The notes under the pieces: generated by a model
What the model was told of the DNA's origin: nothing
Seen by the model: the letters and a program-made list of their open reading frames with translations, nothing else
The model's database searches: none
Part shown: positions 1 through 8,286 of the stretch, piece after piece
Numbering within the stretch: the stretch's first letter is position 1
Layout: the number at the start of each line of letters is the position of its first letter
Origin: Beijerinckiaceae bacterium
Lineage (GTDB): Bacteria; Pseudomonadota; Alphaproteobacteria; Rhizobiales; Beijerinckiaceae
Length of the DNA: 64,000 bases
Direction of reading: 5' to 3'
NCBI GenBank assembly: GCA_027533425.1
Contig: JAPZUD010000004.1
Coordinates: 1-64,000, forward strand
Made by a program: the position numbers and the translations under genes

Positions 1-1414
1 GAACCTCAACCGCGTCAACAACAACATCTCGACGGCCCTCAAGACCCTTGAGTCGACCGATCTCGCCCTGAAGCAGATCCGCAACCTGCTCCAGCAGATG
101 AACACGATGGCCTCGGACGCGCTGAATGCCGGCTCGGCCACCACGGTTCAGGCGACCTCGACCGCCAACATCGCCGACACGACCACCGTCAACGGCGCCT
201 CGACGGGTCATCGCTTCTCGATCACCTCGGATAACGGCAAGAACTTCACCTACACCTTTACTGGCGCGACAAACACCACAACCTGGGGTCAGGTTGCCCA
301 GGCACTGAACAACGCCAATATCGGCGTGACGATGCGCTTCGAAGTCAACGGCACGGGTTCGCGGGTCATCCTCGAAGCCACCGATGGCAAGACCGGCTTC
401 ACGCTTGATGGTCGTTCCTCGCAGCAGGTGGTGGATGACCTGACCGCGATCAACTCGGGTTATGACGGCACCTACGCCGCCTCGAAATTCGCCAACGGCA
501 CGGCCAGCCCGACCGGCTTCGGGGGTTCGAACCCGATGGGCCTGCGCTTCGGCACGGGTGGCGCGCTGTCGACCGCCTCGACCTTCGCCGGTTCGTCGGT
601 TGCCGCCGGTTCGTCGCTCTCGTTCCTCGGCGCGGACGGCGTGGCCCGGACCTGGTCGACCACGACCGTGAAGAACCTCGACTCGGTTGTCGCCGAAATC
701 AACGCGATGAATGCCGGCGTCAAGGCAGAGTTCGTCCAGTCCGCCACCGGTCAGAACCGGATTGCCCTTCGTAACCTCTCGGGCAACGCCGTCACGGTCC
801 TCAACGGCACGGGCGCCTTCGACTCCGTCACCGGCGCGGCCCGCTTCAACGCGGCCTCGGGGGTTCCGGTGGTTCAGGGCAACCCGATCCTCGGCGCGAC
901 CAACAACGCCCGCCGCCTCGAACTGGGCACCCAGTACGAAGCGTACAAGACTGAAATCACGAACGTCATCACCAACAACGTGGTCCAGGCCGGCCGCAAC
1001 CTCCTGCTCGGCCAGGGCATGAGCGTGATCCTGAACGAGTTCGCAGCGAACCCGATCGCGATCAACGGCATCAACACCACGGTGCTGGGCAACCTCGGCC
1101 TGACGACGGTCGGCACGACCTGGACCACCAACGGCAACATCCAGAACTCGCTGGGCCAGACCCAGACGGCGATGAGCGTTGTCGACCAGATCCAGGCCCA
1201 GTTCGGCAACTACTCGTCCTTCATCCAGGACCGCTACGAGATCAACAAGGAATTCTCTTCGAACATGAAGACCTTGGGTGACGATCTCGTCTCGGCCGAT
1301 GTGGCCGAGGAATCCGCCAAGCTGACGGCGCTGCAGACCCAGCAGCAATTCGCGGTCCAGGCCTTCTCGGCCGGTTCGGCGAATGCCCAGTCGCTGCTCC
1401 GCCTGCTCGGCTGA
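1..1414 (+). CDS. Flagellin, 5' end cut by window edge
   Basis: The reading frame is already open at base 2, so the true start lies upstream of the window; the first in-frame ATG at 98 is internal. The first visible residues form a heptad-like helix typical of the flagellin D0/D1 N-terminal domain (NxNNISTALKTLEST). A long Thr/Ser/Gly/Asn-rich variable middle follows (roughly residues 60-300 of the visible part). The C-terminus carries the conserved helical flagellin tail (DVAEESAKLTALQTQQQ, then a hydrophobic end in LRLLG), which packs into the filament core with the N-terminal helix. The product is exported through the flagellar type III apparatus and polymerises into the filament. A strong terminator follows 27 bp after the stop. 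It could be a flagellin-like hook-associated protein, but the C-terminal helix fits flagellin best. Confidence 0.88.
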   Translation, partial: NLNRVNNNISTALKTLESTDLALKQIRNLLQQMNTMASDALNAGSATTVQATSTANIADTTTVNGASTGHRFSITSDNGKNFTYTFTGATNTTTWGQVAQALNNANIGVTMRFEVNGTGSRVILEATDGKTGFTLDGRSSQQVVDDLTAINSGYDGTYAASKFANGTASPTGFGGSNPMGLRFGTGGALSTASTFAGSSVAAGSSLSFLGADGVARTWSTTTVKNLDSVVAEINAMNAGVKAEFVQSATGQNRIALRNLSGNAVTVLNGTGAFDSVTGAARFNAASGVPVVQGNPILGATNNARRLELGTQYEAYKTEITNVITNNVVQAGRNLLLGQGMSVILNEFAANPIAINGINTTVLGNLGLTTVGTTWTTNGNIQNSLGQTQTAMSVVDQIQAQFGNYSSFIQDRYEINKEFSSNMKTLGDDLVSADVAEESAKLTALQTQQQFAVQAFSAGSANAQSLLRLLG

Positions 1415-1441
1415 TCGCCCGCAAACGGAACCTGACAAACG

Positions 1442-1470
1442 GGGCGGTGGAGACATCCACCGCCCTTTCT
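1442..1470 (+). terminator. Rho-independent terminator of the flagellin gene
   Basis: A perfect 9-bp stem (GGGCGGTGG at 1442-1450, CCACCGCCC at 1457-1465) with a 6-nt loop is followed by TTTCT. It lies between the flagellin stop and the convergent ABC operon, so it insulates the two. Confidence 0.85.
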
Positions 1471-1500
1471 GCTGTCCGGAGGGGCGCGGGCCTGGACGAT

Positions 1501-2307
1501 CTATTTCAGGCTGTTGGCCAGGAAACTCTGCAGCCGTTCACTGCGCGGATTCGACAGGATCTCGGCGGGCGGACCTTCTTCCTCGATCACGCCGCGATGG
1601 AGGAAGATCACCCGGCTGGCGACCTCGCGGGCAAAGCCCATTTCATGCGTCACGACCAGCATGGTCCGGCCTTCTTCCGCCAGCGAGCGCATCACGCGGA
1701 GGACCTCGCCGACCAGCTCGGGATCGAGCGCGGAGGTCGGTTCGTCGAACAGCATCACGTCCGGCTCCATCGCCAGCGCGCGGGCAATGGCGACGCGCTG
1801 CTGCTCGCCACCCGACATATGCGAGGGGTAGGCATCCTTGCGATGGCTGACGCCGACCCGGTCGAGATAGCGCTCGGCGCGGGCGATGGCCTCCGCGCGT
1901 GACAGGCCGAGCACGCGGATCGGCGCCTCGATGACATTCTCGAGGGCGGTCATGTGGCCCCAGAGGTTGAATTGCTGGAACACCATGGCGAGCCGCGCCC
2001 GCATCCGCTGGAGCTGCTGCGGATCCTGAGCGTCGAGTTCGCCGCGCCGGTCCGGCGCGAGGCGCAGTTCCTCGCCGCAGACGACAATGCGGCCGGCATT
2101 CGGCTTCTCAAGCAGGTTGAGGCAGCGCAGCACGGTGCTCTTGCCCGAACCCGACGAGCCGATCATGGCGATCACGTCGCCGGAATTCGCGGCAAGGGTC
2201 ACGCCTTTCAGCACCTCGACCGTGCCGAAACTCTTCCGGAGCCCTTCGGCGCGCAGCTTCTCGACCGGGGATTCGGCCATCGGCATGGACATGGACTGCT
2301 CCTTCAT
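1501..2307 (-). CDS. Polar amino-acid ABC transporter ATP-binding protein
   Basis: This 268-residue ATPase is of the HisP/GlnQ/OccP class. It shows Walker A (GSSGSGKST, about residues 51-59), a Q-loop (FQQFNLW), the ABC signature (MSGGEQQR), Walker B ([12 protein letters not shown]) and the switch His (VTHE). It powers import of a polar amino acid or small derivative from the periplasm, working with the two permeases and binding protein upstream. Its start codon overlaps the deacylase stop (ATGA), so it is translationally coupled and last in the operon. The N-terminus ([13 protein letters not shown]) has several Met codons, and the start may be a few residues downstream. Substrate is not predictable from the ATPase. 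Confidence 0.93.
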   Translation of the reverse strand: MKEQSMSMPMAESPVEKLRAEGLRKSFGTVEVLKGVTLAANSGDVIAMIGSSGSGKSTVLRCLNLLEKPNAGRIVVCGEELRLAPDRRGELDAQDPQQLQRMRARLAMVFQQFNLWGHMTALENVIEAPIRVLGLSRAEAIARAERYLDRVGVSHRKDAYPSHMSGGEQQRVAIARALAMEPDVMLFDEPTSALDPELVGEVLRVMRSLAEEGRTMLVVTHEMGFAREVASRVIFLHRGVIEEEGPPAEILSNPRSERLQSFLANSLK

Positions 2308-3419
2308 GGGCTCAGCAGGCGGCCGCTGCGCCGCAAGCTGTCGCCGGCAACCTTGCCGAGGCGCTTGCCCGGCGTGACGAAGGTCTCGGCCGTGCGGGCA
2401 TAGAGCATCCCCGCCGACAGCGCCGCGACCGGGATCCTGTCGCCGGTGAGCGGATCGGTGATATCGGCGAGGATCTCCCCGGCCGTCACCGTGTCGCCGG
2501 CGAGCTTCCGGTAGGTCAGGATGCCGCCGGCCGGGGCGATGATCGGCTCCGACGCCTCGAGCAGGGTCGGCCGGCAGAGCAGCGGTGGCAGGGCCGGTGC
2601 CTCGCCCGACACCACGCCGGCATGGCGGAGGAACCCGAGAAGGGCCCGGGCATCGGCCTCGGCAAGGTCCTGCCGGACATCGGCCTGGCCGCGCAGTTCG
2701 ACGGTCGTGGCATGGCAGCCGGCCGGAAGCGGGCGGTCGGGCCGGGCCTTGGCAAGTTCCGCCCAGGGGCGGCTCAGCGCCTCGTCGAACGGGTCGCCGC
2801 CGGAAACCTCGGCCAGCAGGATCGCCTTGGCACCGAGCAGGGCGGCGAGCGGCGTGAAGGTCGCGAGCGATCGCGGCTGTGTATAGAGATGCAGCGCGGC
2901 ATCGGCATCACAATGCAGGTCCAGGACCAGATCGGCCTCGAGGGCGAGCCGCAGCAGGTTGGCCTTCAGATGCTGGGCGGCGCTGCTACGCCCCTGCTGC
3001 TGCAAGGCCTCGGCAAAGGCCTCGCGCACGAGGCGCGCGTTGCGATCCTCGTCCATGGTGAGCTGATCGCCGACCCGCGCCACCAGGATGGCGCCGAGAT
3101 CCGGGAAATCCCGATTGAAATTGCCGCCATCCGACAGCGAGAACCGGCCGACCGGCTGGCCGAGGACCTGCTGGGCGAGGCCGATCGGATTGGCCACCGG
3201 CACCAGGGTCACCTGGCCGGTCAGGGCACCGGCCTCGTCGAGCGCCGCCAGTTCCCGCCGGAGCACCTGTGCGCAGATCATGCCGGGGATCTCATCGGCA
3301 TGCAGCGCCGCCTGGATATAGACATGCGGGCGCGCCTCGCGCCGGCCGAACCGGTGGACGGTAAGGCTGTATTCGGTGCCCGGCGTCCCGGAGGGGATGG
3401 CGATGGTTTCGCTCGGCAT
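2304..3419 (-). CDS. AstE/AspA-family (M14-like) zinc deacylase inside the ABC operon
   Basis: This 371-residue protein belongs to the succinylglutamate desuccinylase/aspartoacylase family, which hydrolyses N-acyl amino acids; the ectoine-degradation deacetylase DoeB/EutE is one member. Zinc ligands are visible as HADE near residue 40 and the His of LDLHCD near residue 180; a catalytic Glu lies in TVELRG. The last third forms the lipoyl-like beta domain common in this family ([21 protein letters not shown]). The ATG at 3419 lies 2 bp after the permease stop; the frame upstream of it runs over the permease gene and is not real. Its place between permease and ATPase genes suggests that it acts on the imported solute. 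The exact acyl group is unknown; DoeB-like or AstE-like roles are both possible. Confidence 0.85.
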   Translation of the reverse strand: MPSETIAIPSGTPGTEYSLTVHRFGRREARPHVYIQAALHADEIPGMICAQVLRRELAALDEAGALTGQVTLVPVANPIGLAQQVLGQPVGRFSLSDGGNFNRDFPDLGAILVARVGDQLTMDEDRNARLVREAFAEALQQQGRSSAAQHLKANLLRLALEADLVLDLHCDADAALHLYTQPRSLATFTPLAALLGAKAILLAEVSGGDPFDEALSRPWAELAKARPDRPLPAGCHATTVELRGQADVRQDLAEADARALLGFLRHAGVVSGEAPALPPLLCRPTLLEASEPIIAPAGGILTYRKLAGDTVTAGEILADITDPLTGDRIPVAALSAGMLYARTAETFVTPGKRLGKVAGDSLRRSGRLLSP

Positions 3420-3421
3420 GG

Positions 3422-4132
3422 TCAGGCTGCTTTCGACGGAATGGACATCGGGCGGAGATGCCGGAGGAAACGCCCCTCGAGCAGCTTGACCAGCCCGACA
3501 AGGGCGAAGGTGATGACGAAATAGAAGACCGCAACCAGCCCGAAGGCTTCGAACGGCGCGAGATGATTGTAATAGACGTCGCGCGCGGTGCGGGTGAGTT
3601 CGACAATCGTTACCGCGCTGGCGATCGAGGTGGCATGCATCACCATGACCAGCTCGTTGCCATATTGCGGCAAGGCGCGCCGGATCGCGCTCGGCAGCAG
3701 GATCCGGCCATAAATGGTCGCGGTCGACATGCCGAGGCTGCGCGCGGCTTCCAGCTCGCCACTGGGCGTCTGGCGCAGGGCGCCGGCGAGAATTTCGGTC
3801 GTGTAGGCCGTGCTGTTGAGCGCGAAGGCGAGCCAGGCGCAGAACCACGCATTGCGGAAGAGCGGCCAGGCAATGCTTTCGCGGAGCCATTCGAACTGCG
3901 CGAGGCCGAAATAGATCATGTAGAGCTGCACCAGCAGCGGCGTGCCGCGGATGACATAGGTGTAGAGGAAGACCGGCTTCGACAGCCAGGGATTGGGCGA
4001 GACGCGGGCAATCGCCAAAGGTACCGACAGCAGGAACGAGGCCGAGACCGAGATCGCCATCAGGATCAGGCTGACTTTCAGCCCGTTGAGATAGAGCGGC
4101 CAGGATTCGGCAAGGAGGGCCCAGTCGATCAT
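3422..4132 (-). CDS. Polar amino-acid ABC transporter permease (HisM/OccM type)
   Basis: This 236-residue inner-membrane permease has about five membrane segments. The EAA loop of the His/Glu/Gln family is visible (GELEAARSLGMSTATIYGRILLP), the site that docks the ATPase. The first helix begins near residue 13 (LYLNGLKVSLILMAISVSASF). Its ATG overlaps the stop of the preceding permease by one base (TGATG), showing tight translational coupling. It should form a heterodimeric channel with the permease encoded at 4132-4821. Confidence 0.92.
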   Translation of the reverse strand: MIDWALLAESWPLYLNGLKVSLILMAISVSASFLLSVPLAIARVSPNPWLSKPVFLYTYVIRGTPLLVQLYMIYFGLAQFEWLRESIAWPLFRNAWFCAWLAFALNSTAYTTEILAGALRQTPSGELEAARSLGMSTATIYGRILLPSAIRRALPQYGNELVMVMHATSIASAVTIVELTRTARDVYYNHLAPFEAFGLVAVFYFVITFALVGLVKLLEGRFLRHLRPMSIPSKAA

Positions 4133-4821
4133 CAGAACTCGACCTTTCTCACGCCGAGCGAGAAGCGCCGCTCCAGCCAGCCGAGCAGCAGGATGGAGAT
4201 CGTGGTCACGGCGAGATAGAGCCCGGCAATCGTGGCGTAGAAGGTGAACGGTGCCCGCGTCGCGGCGGAGGCGAGATTGGCGCGATGGACCATGTCATCG
4301 AGCCCGATGATCGAGAGCAGGGCCGTCGCCTTGATCATGACGAGCCAGTTATTCGTGAAGCCCGGAATGGCGTGCCGCACCATCTGTGGCAGGATGATCC
4401 GGCGCAGGACCTGCCCGCGCGTCATGCCATAAGCCTTGCCGGCCTCCATCTGCCCCCGGGGGATGGCGAGGATCGCGCCGCGGAACGTCTCGGTCAGGTA
4501 GGCGCCGAAGATAAAGCCGAGGGTCAGCGTGCCGGCCAGGAACGGATTGATGTCGAAATAGCCGAGGCCTGCCCGGTCGGCCAGGGCATTCACCATGATC
4601 TGGCCGCCATAGAAGATCAGCAGCAGCAGAACGAGTTCGGGCAGGCCGCGGATCAGGGTCGTGTAGACATCCGCTGCCAGCCCGGCGACGCGCGAGCCGG
4701 ACAGCTTCGCGCCTGCGCCGATCAGCCCGAACAGGCAGGCGATCGACAGCGATGTCGCCGAGATCAGCAAGGTCGAGCGGAGACCCTCGAGGATGGCGGG
4801 AAAATAGCCATGGAGGAACAT
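4132..4821 (-). CDS. Polar amino-acid ABC transporter permease (HisQ type)
   Basis: This 229-residue permease is the partner of the one at 3422-4132. It has the same fold, with the EAA loop GQMEAGKAYGMTRGQVLRRIILPQ in mid-protein and hydrophobic stretches near residues 8-35, 55-75, 90-110 and 195-215. It lies 42 bp downstream of the binding-protein gene and overlaps the next permease by one base. Both permeases are full length for the family. Confidence 0.92.
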   Translation of the reverse strand: MFLHGYFPAILEGLRSTLLISATSLSIACLFGLIGAGAKLSGSRVAGLAADVYTTLIRGLPELVLLLLIFYGGQIMVNALADRAGLGYFDINPFLAGTLTLGFIFGAYLTETFRGAILAIPRGQMEAGKAYGMTRGQVLRRIILPQMVRHAIPGFTNNWLVMIKATALLSIIGLDDMVHRANLASAATRAPFTFYATIAGLYLAVTTISILLLGWLERRFSLGVRKVEF

Positions 4822-4863
4822 GAGATCGTCCCGCCTTCGCGCGAGGGTCGCCGGAATCCGGGA

Positions 4864-5640
4864 TCAGGAGCCCGAAATGTCGAAATCGAAATACTTGTCA
4901 GCCAGCGCCTTGTAGCGCCCGCTCGCTTTCAGCGCCGCGAGGGCTGCGTTGATGCGGGTGCGCAGGGCCTCGTCATCCTTGCGGACGGCGATGCCGACGC
5001 CCGAGCCGGCCCCGATCCGGATCGCCGGGCCGAGCTGCGCGAAACCCTTGCCTTCCGGCTTCTTCAGGAAGGCCTCGGCCGAGACCACCGACGAACCGAA
5101 GGCCACATCGGCCCGGCCGACGGCGAGTTCCATGTAGACCTCGGTCTCCTTGCCGGCGAGAACGACCTCGCTGTCCTTGTAGTTCTCGGCGAGATAAGCG
5201 GCACGCGGCGAGTTGCGCAGCACGACGATCTTCTTGCCCTTGAGCGAGGCCGGGGAATGATCGGCGAAGGCGCCGGCCTTGGCGACAAAGCGCGACGGAA
5301 CGTCATAATAGGGGTCGGAAAAATCGACCGACTTCTTGCGCGCTTCGGTGATCGTCATCGAAGCAACGATCATGTCGAATTTCTTCGCGTTGAGCGCCGG
5401 GATCATCCCGTCGAACTCCTGCTGGACAAACACGCATTCCGCCTTCATCTCGGCACAGAGGGCATTGGCGATGTCGATGTCGAAGCCGCCGAGCTTGCCG
5501 TCCGGCGCGATCATCGAGAAGGGCGGGTAATTGCCTTCGACGCCGATGCGCAGTTTCGGGGCCTGGGCGATGGCCGACGGGGCCAGGATGAGGGCGAGGG
5601 CGGCCGCGCCGGCGGCCGACAGGAAGGTACGCTTCAGCAT
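4864..5640 (-). CDS. Periplasmic amino-acid-binding protein of the ABC transporter
   Basis: This 258-residue solute-binding protein (SBP family 3) starts with a Sec signal peptide ([22 protein letters not shown], cut after AIAQA). The mature part shows the family hallmark ([26 protein letters not shown]) and the Asp of the ligand pocket (VDFSDPYY). The ATG at 5640 is preceded by GGGAGA 8 bp upstream, which decides it over the longer frame reaching 5691. It is first in the operon and divergent from the RpiR-type regulator at 5722. The ligand is probably an amino acid or an N-acylated derivative, given the embedded deacylase. Confidence 0.92.
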   Translation of the reverse strand: MLKRTFLSAAGAAALALILAPSAIAQAPKLRIGVEGNYPPFSMIAPDGKLGGFDIDIANALCAEMKAECVFVQQEFDGMIPALNAKKFDMIVASMTITEARKKSVDFSDPYYDVPSRFVAKAGAFADHSPASLKGKKIVVLRNSPRAAYLAENYKDSEVVLAGKETEVYMELAVGRADVAFGSSVVSAEAFLKKPEGKGFAQLGPAIRIGAGSGVGIAVRKDDEALRTRINAALAALKASGRYKALADKYFDFDISGS

Positions 5641-5703
5641 GCAGGATCTCCCGTTGGAATGCAGTGGATTGCTTGTCCGATCCGCCTTCACTGTGGCGAA
5701 TAA

Positions 5704-5742
5704 TTTTCATACAGTCAACACATGAAAAAATCTCTTCATACA
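5704..5742. promoter_or_regulatory. Inverted and direct repeats between transporter operon and RpiR gene
   Basis: TTTTCAT (5704-5710) is mirrored by ATGAAAA (5722-5728) with 11 bp between. TTCATACA occurs twice in direct orientation (5706-5713 and 5735-5742), 29 bp apart. The right arm covers the regulator's start codon. This A+T-rich block stands out in the G+C-rich divergent promoter region and is a plausible operator for the adjacent regulator (inference). Confidence 0.45.
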
Positions 5743-6645
5743 CAAATCGACGCCAAGGGCGTCAGCGACATGGCCTTCGCAGCCTCCCCGCTTGGCCGGC
5801 AATTGCTGGACCAACAAGCCTCCGGCTCGGCTTCCAACCGGGCCATTGCCGAGCATCTCCTCCGGAACCCGGTCCGGGGGGCAGCCCTGTCAATCGAGGA
5901 TCTGGCGGCGGCAAGCGGTGTCTCGACGGCGACCCTGTCGCGCTTTGCCCGTCACCTCGGCTTTGGCGGCTTTCCCGACCTGCGGGCGGCGCTTGCCGAT
6001 ACACTGCAATCGGTGCTCCGCCCGGTGGAGAAGCTGCGCGGTGCGCTGGATCGTGCCGAGGGTGCGGCGCCGATGCGCGAGGGGCTCGAGGATACGCTGG
6101 CCAATCTGCGCGGGACCGCGGAAGGCCTCGAGCCGGCGACAATTGCGCGCATCGTCGACAGGCTGATTGCCGCGCGCTGCGTCTATGTCATGGGTTTTGG
6201 CCTTTCGGCCCATCTCGCCGGCTTCCTGGCCCTCGGCCTGCAGCCCTTCTGCCACCACATTGTCAATGTGGTCGAATATGGCGGCACGGAGAATGCGGCC
6301 GGCCGGCTGATGAATCTCGGCCCGGAGGATGCGCTGATCGCGATTTCCTTTCCGCGCTACGCCACGGATGTTGTCCATCTCACGCGCTATGCGGCGGATC
6401 AGGGCGCGACGATCTTCGCCATCACGGATTCGGCGGCGTCGCCGCTGGTGCCGCTGGCCAGCGGGACGCTGATCGCCCAGGCGACGCATCCCGTCCTGTC
6501 CTCGAGCAATGTGGCCGCCCTGCTGGTGATCGAGGCTTTGGTCGCGGCGCTGATGGTGTCGAATGCCGACAATCTCGCCAAGGCCACGCGCCTGACCGAT
6601 GCCATCTCGGCCTATCTCGTCTCGCAGCCGCCGAAAGCGCGGTAG
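5722..6645 (+). CDS. MurR/RpiR-family transcriptional regulator
   Basis: This 307-residue protein has an N-terminal HTH of the RpiR type (about residues 35-95, with SGVSTATLSRFARHLGFGGFPDLR) and a C-terminal SIS domain (about 130-270, with VMGFGLSAHLAGF and LIAISFPRYATDVVHLTRYA) that binds a phosphosugar or related ligand. It is divergent from the amino-acid ABC operon, which makes it the likely regulator of that operon. The start at 5722 has no strong ribosome site; the ATG at 5770 is an alternative that would leave both domains intact. RpiR-family regulators of amino-acid catabolism are known in alphaproteobacteria, so a sugar ligand should not be assumed. Confidence 0.88.
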   Translation: MKKSLHTQIDAKGVSDMAFAASPLGRQLLDQQASGSASNRAIAEHLLRNPVRGAALSIEDLAAASGVSTATLSRFARHLGFGGFPDLRAALADTLQSVLRPVEKLRGALDRAEGAAPMREGLEDTLANLRGTAEGLEPATIARIVDRLIAARCVYVMGFGLSAHLAGFLALGLQPFCHHIVNVVEYGGTENAAGRLMNLGPEDALIAISFPRYATDVVHLTRYAADQGATIFAITDSAASPLVPLASGTLIAQATHPVLSSSNVAALLVIEALVAALMVSNADNLAKATRLTDAISAYLVSQPPKAR

Positions 6646-6654
6646 CGACCAGCC

Positions 6655-7698
6655 TCAGGCCGCCTCGGCCCGGAGCAGCATGCCGAACAGGTCGCGCGGC
6701 TCGTCCGGGTCGGCGAGCAGGTCGAGTTCATCATATTGGCCGCTCTCGCCGGCCGCCCGGGCCAGCCAGCGCAGGGCGGAGAAATCCTCGATCGCGAAGC
6801 CGACCGAGTCGAACAGCGTGATCTGCCGCGCGTCGCGCCGGCCCGGCTCCAGCCCGGCCACCACGCGCCACAATTCCGTGACCGGGTAATCCCCGGGCAA
6901 TTGCTGGATCTCGCCCTCGATCCGGGTCTGCGGCGGATATTCCACGAAGATCGAGGACCGCCGCAGGATATCGGCATGCAGTTCGGTCTTGCCGGGGCAA
7001 TCCCCGCCTACCGCGTTGATATGGACGCCGGCGCCGATCATGTTGTCGGTCAGGATCGTCGCATTGGCCTTGTCGGCCGTGGCGGTCGTGATGATGTCGG
7101 CGCCGAGCACCGCATGCTCGGCCGTATCGCAGATCTCGATCGTGAAGCCATAGCGCGCGAGATTGGCGGCGCAGCGCCGGCTTGCCGCCGGATCGATATC
7201 GTGCAGGCGCAGCCGGTCGATGCCGAGCAGCGCCTTGAAGGCGAGGGCCTGGAACTCGGATTGCGCCCCGTTGCCGATCAGCGCCATGACGCGCGCCCCG
7301 GCGGGAGCGAGATGGCGGGCGGCCATGGCGGACGTCGCCGCCGTGCGCAGGGCGGTCAGGATGGTCATCTCGCTCAGCAGGACAGGATAGCCCGTTGACA
7401 CATCAGCGAGCATGCCGAAGGCGGTCACGGTCTGCAGACCGTCACGCGTGTTGCGCGGATGGCCGTTGACATATTTGAACGCATACTGCCCGCCATCGCT
7501 GGTCGGCATCAGCTCGATCACCCCCTCGCGGCTATGCGAGGCGACGCGGGCGGTCTTGTCGAAATGTTCCCAGCGCCGGAAATCCTCCTCGATGGCCCCG
7601 GCAAGATCGCGCAGCACGGCCTCGATCCCGCGGGCGAGAATGATGCGCATCATGCGGTCGACACTGACAAAACGGACGAGATTGAGCTTGCGATCCAT
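6655..7698 (-). CDS. Ornithine cyclodeaminase/mu-crystallin family enzyme
   Basis: This 347-residue enzyme starts at the ATG at 7698, with AAGGAG 12 bp upstream; the frame extends to 7791 without support. It shows the family NAD-binding motif (ALIGNGAQSEFQA), the substrate region (GGQYAFKYVNGHP) and the conserved VNAVGGDCPGKTELH-like segment seen in bacterial ornithine cyclodeaminases (ornithine to proline plus ammonia). Related proteins include lysine cyclodeaminase, ketimine reductases and EutC of ectoine clusters. It is convergent with the RpiR gene and divergent from an Lrp-type regulator 134 bp away. Of the sub-activities, true ornithine cyclodeaminase looks most likely from the GGDCPGKTEL segment. 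Confidence 0.87.
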   Translation of the reverse strand: MDRKLNLVRFVSVDRMMRIILARGIEAVLRDLAGAIEEDFRRWEHFDKTARVASHSREGVIELMPTSDGGQYAFKYVNGHPRNTRDGLQTVTAFGMLADVSTGYPVLLSEMTILTALRTAATSAMAARHLAPAGARVMALIGNGAQSEFQALAFKALLGIDRLRLHDIDPAASRRCAANLARYGFTIEICDTAEHAVLGADIITTATADKANATILTDNMIGAGVHINAVGGDCPGKTELHADILRRSSIFVEYPPQTRIEGEIQQLPGDYPVTELWRVVAGLEPGRRDARQITLFDSVGFAIEDFSALRWLARAAGESGQYDELDLLADPDEPRDLFGMLLRAEAA

Positions 7699-7761
7699 GG
7701 TCCGGGCTCTCCTTGATCGGCGCGAGCCTAGACGCGGTTGCCGGCGGAATGAACAGGCCAG

Positions 7762-7814
7762 ATTGGCAATCATGGCAAAGTAATCTACCAAAATGGCAGA
7801 TATGCTTTGCCAAT
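7762..7814. promoter_or_regulatory. Cluster of TGGCA half-sites and two perfect inverted repeats
   Basis: Between the cyclodeaminase and Lrp genes, ATTGGCAA (7762-7769) pairs with TTGCCAAT (7807-7814), and TGGCAAAG (7773-7780) pairs with CTTTGCCA (7805-7812). A third direct TGGCA lies at 7794-7798. Clustered half-sites suit Lrp/AsnC regulators, which wrap DNA as octamers; the assignment is inferred from position. Confidence 0.5.
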
Positions 7815-7832
7815 ACGGCAGACGAGGAGACC

Positions 7833-8279
7833 ATGGATCCGCTGGACCGCCGCCTGATCACCCTGCTGCGCCAGAATGGCCGCCGCGGCATATCCGATCT
7901 TGCCCTCGAGCTGGATGTCTCCCGCGCCACCGTCCGCGCCCGGATGGAGCGGCTCGAGCAACAGGGCGATATTGTCGGCTACACGGTGATCCTGCGCGCC
8001 GATGTCCATTCCGCACCTGTCCGCGGCATCACGCTGATCGAGGTCGAGGGCCGCGCCAAGGATCGTGTCGTCGCCGCCCTGACCGGCCTGGCAGAAGTGA
8101 CGGCCATCCACACGACCAGCGGCAAATGGGACCTCGTGGCCGAAATCAGCACCGAAAGCCTGACCGCGCTCGACGATGTGCTCAACCGGATGCGGATGAC
8201 GCCGGGCATCGCAGCCTCGGAAACGCATCTGTTGCTGGCGACGCCCCGCAGCAGCCAGGCGGGGCTCGCACCGGTCTGA
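7833..8279 (+). CDS. Lrp/AsnC-family transcriptional regulator
   Basis: This 148-residue protein has the Lrp winged helix (DPLDRRLITLLRQNGRRGI then SDLALELDVSRATVRARMERLE, residues 2-45) and an alpha-beta RAM ligand domain from about residue 65. The ATG at 7833 has GAGGAG upstream; the frame runs back to 7713 but the added residues do not resemble the family. It is divergent from the cyclodeaminase gene, the usual arrangement for an amino-acid-responsive Lrp regulator and its target. The effector is likely the substrate or product of that enzyme. Confidence 0.9.
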   Translation: MDPLDRRLITLLRQNGRRGISDLALELDVSRATVRARMERLEQQGDIVGYTVILRADVHSAPVRGITLIEVEGRAKDRVVAALTGLAEVTAIHTTSGKWDLVAEISTESLTALDDVLNRMRMTPGIAASETHLLLATPRSSQAGLAPV

Positions 8280-8286
8280 GGATCGC

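Noticed and set aside
1501-8279. Complete ectoine uptake and degradation cluster
   Set aside because: No ectoine hydrolase (DoeA/EutD), EutA or EutB gene is present; only the transporter, deacylase, OCD-like and AsnC-like parts resemble it.
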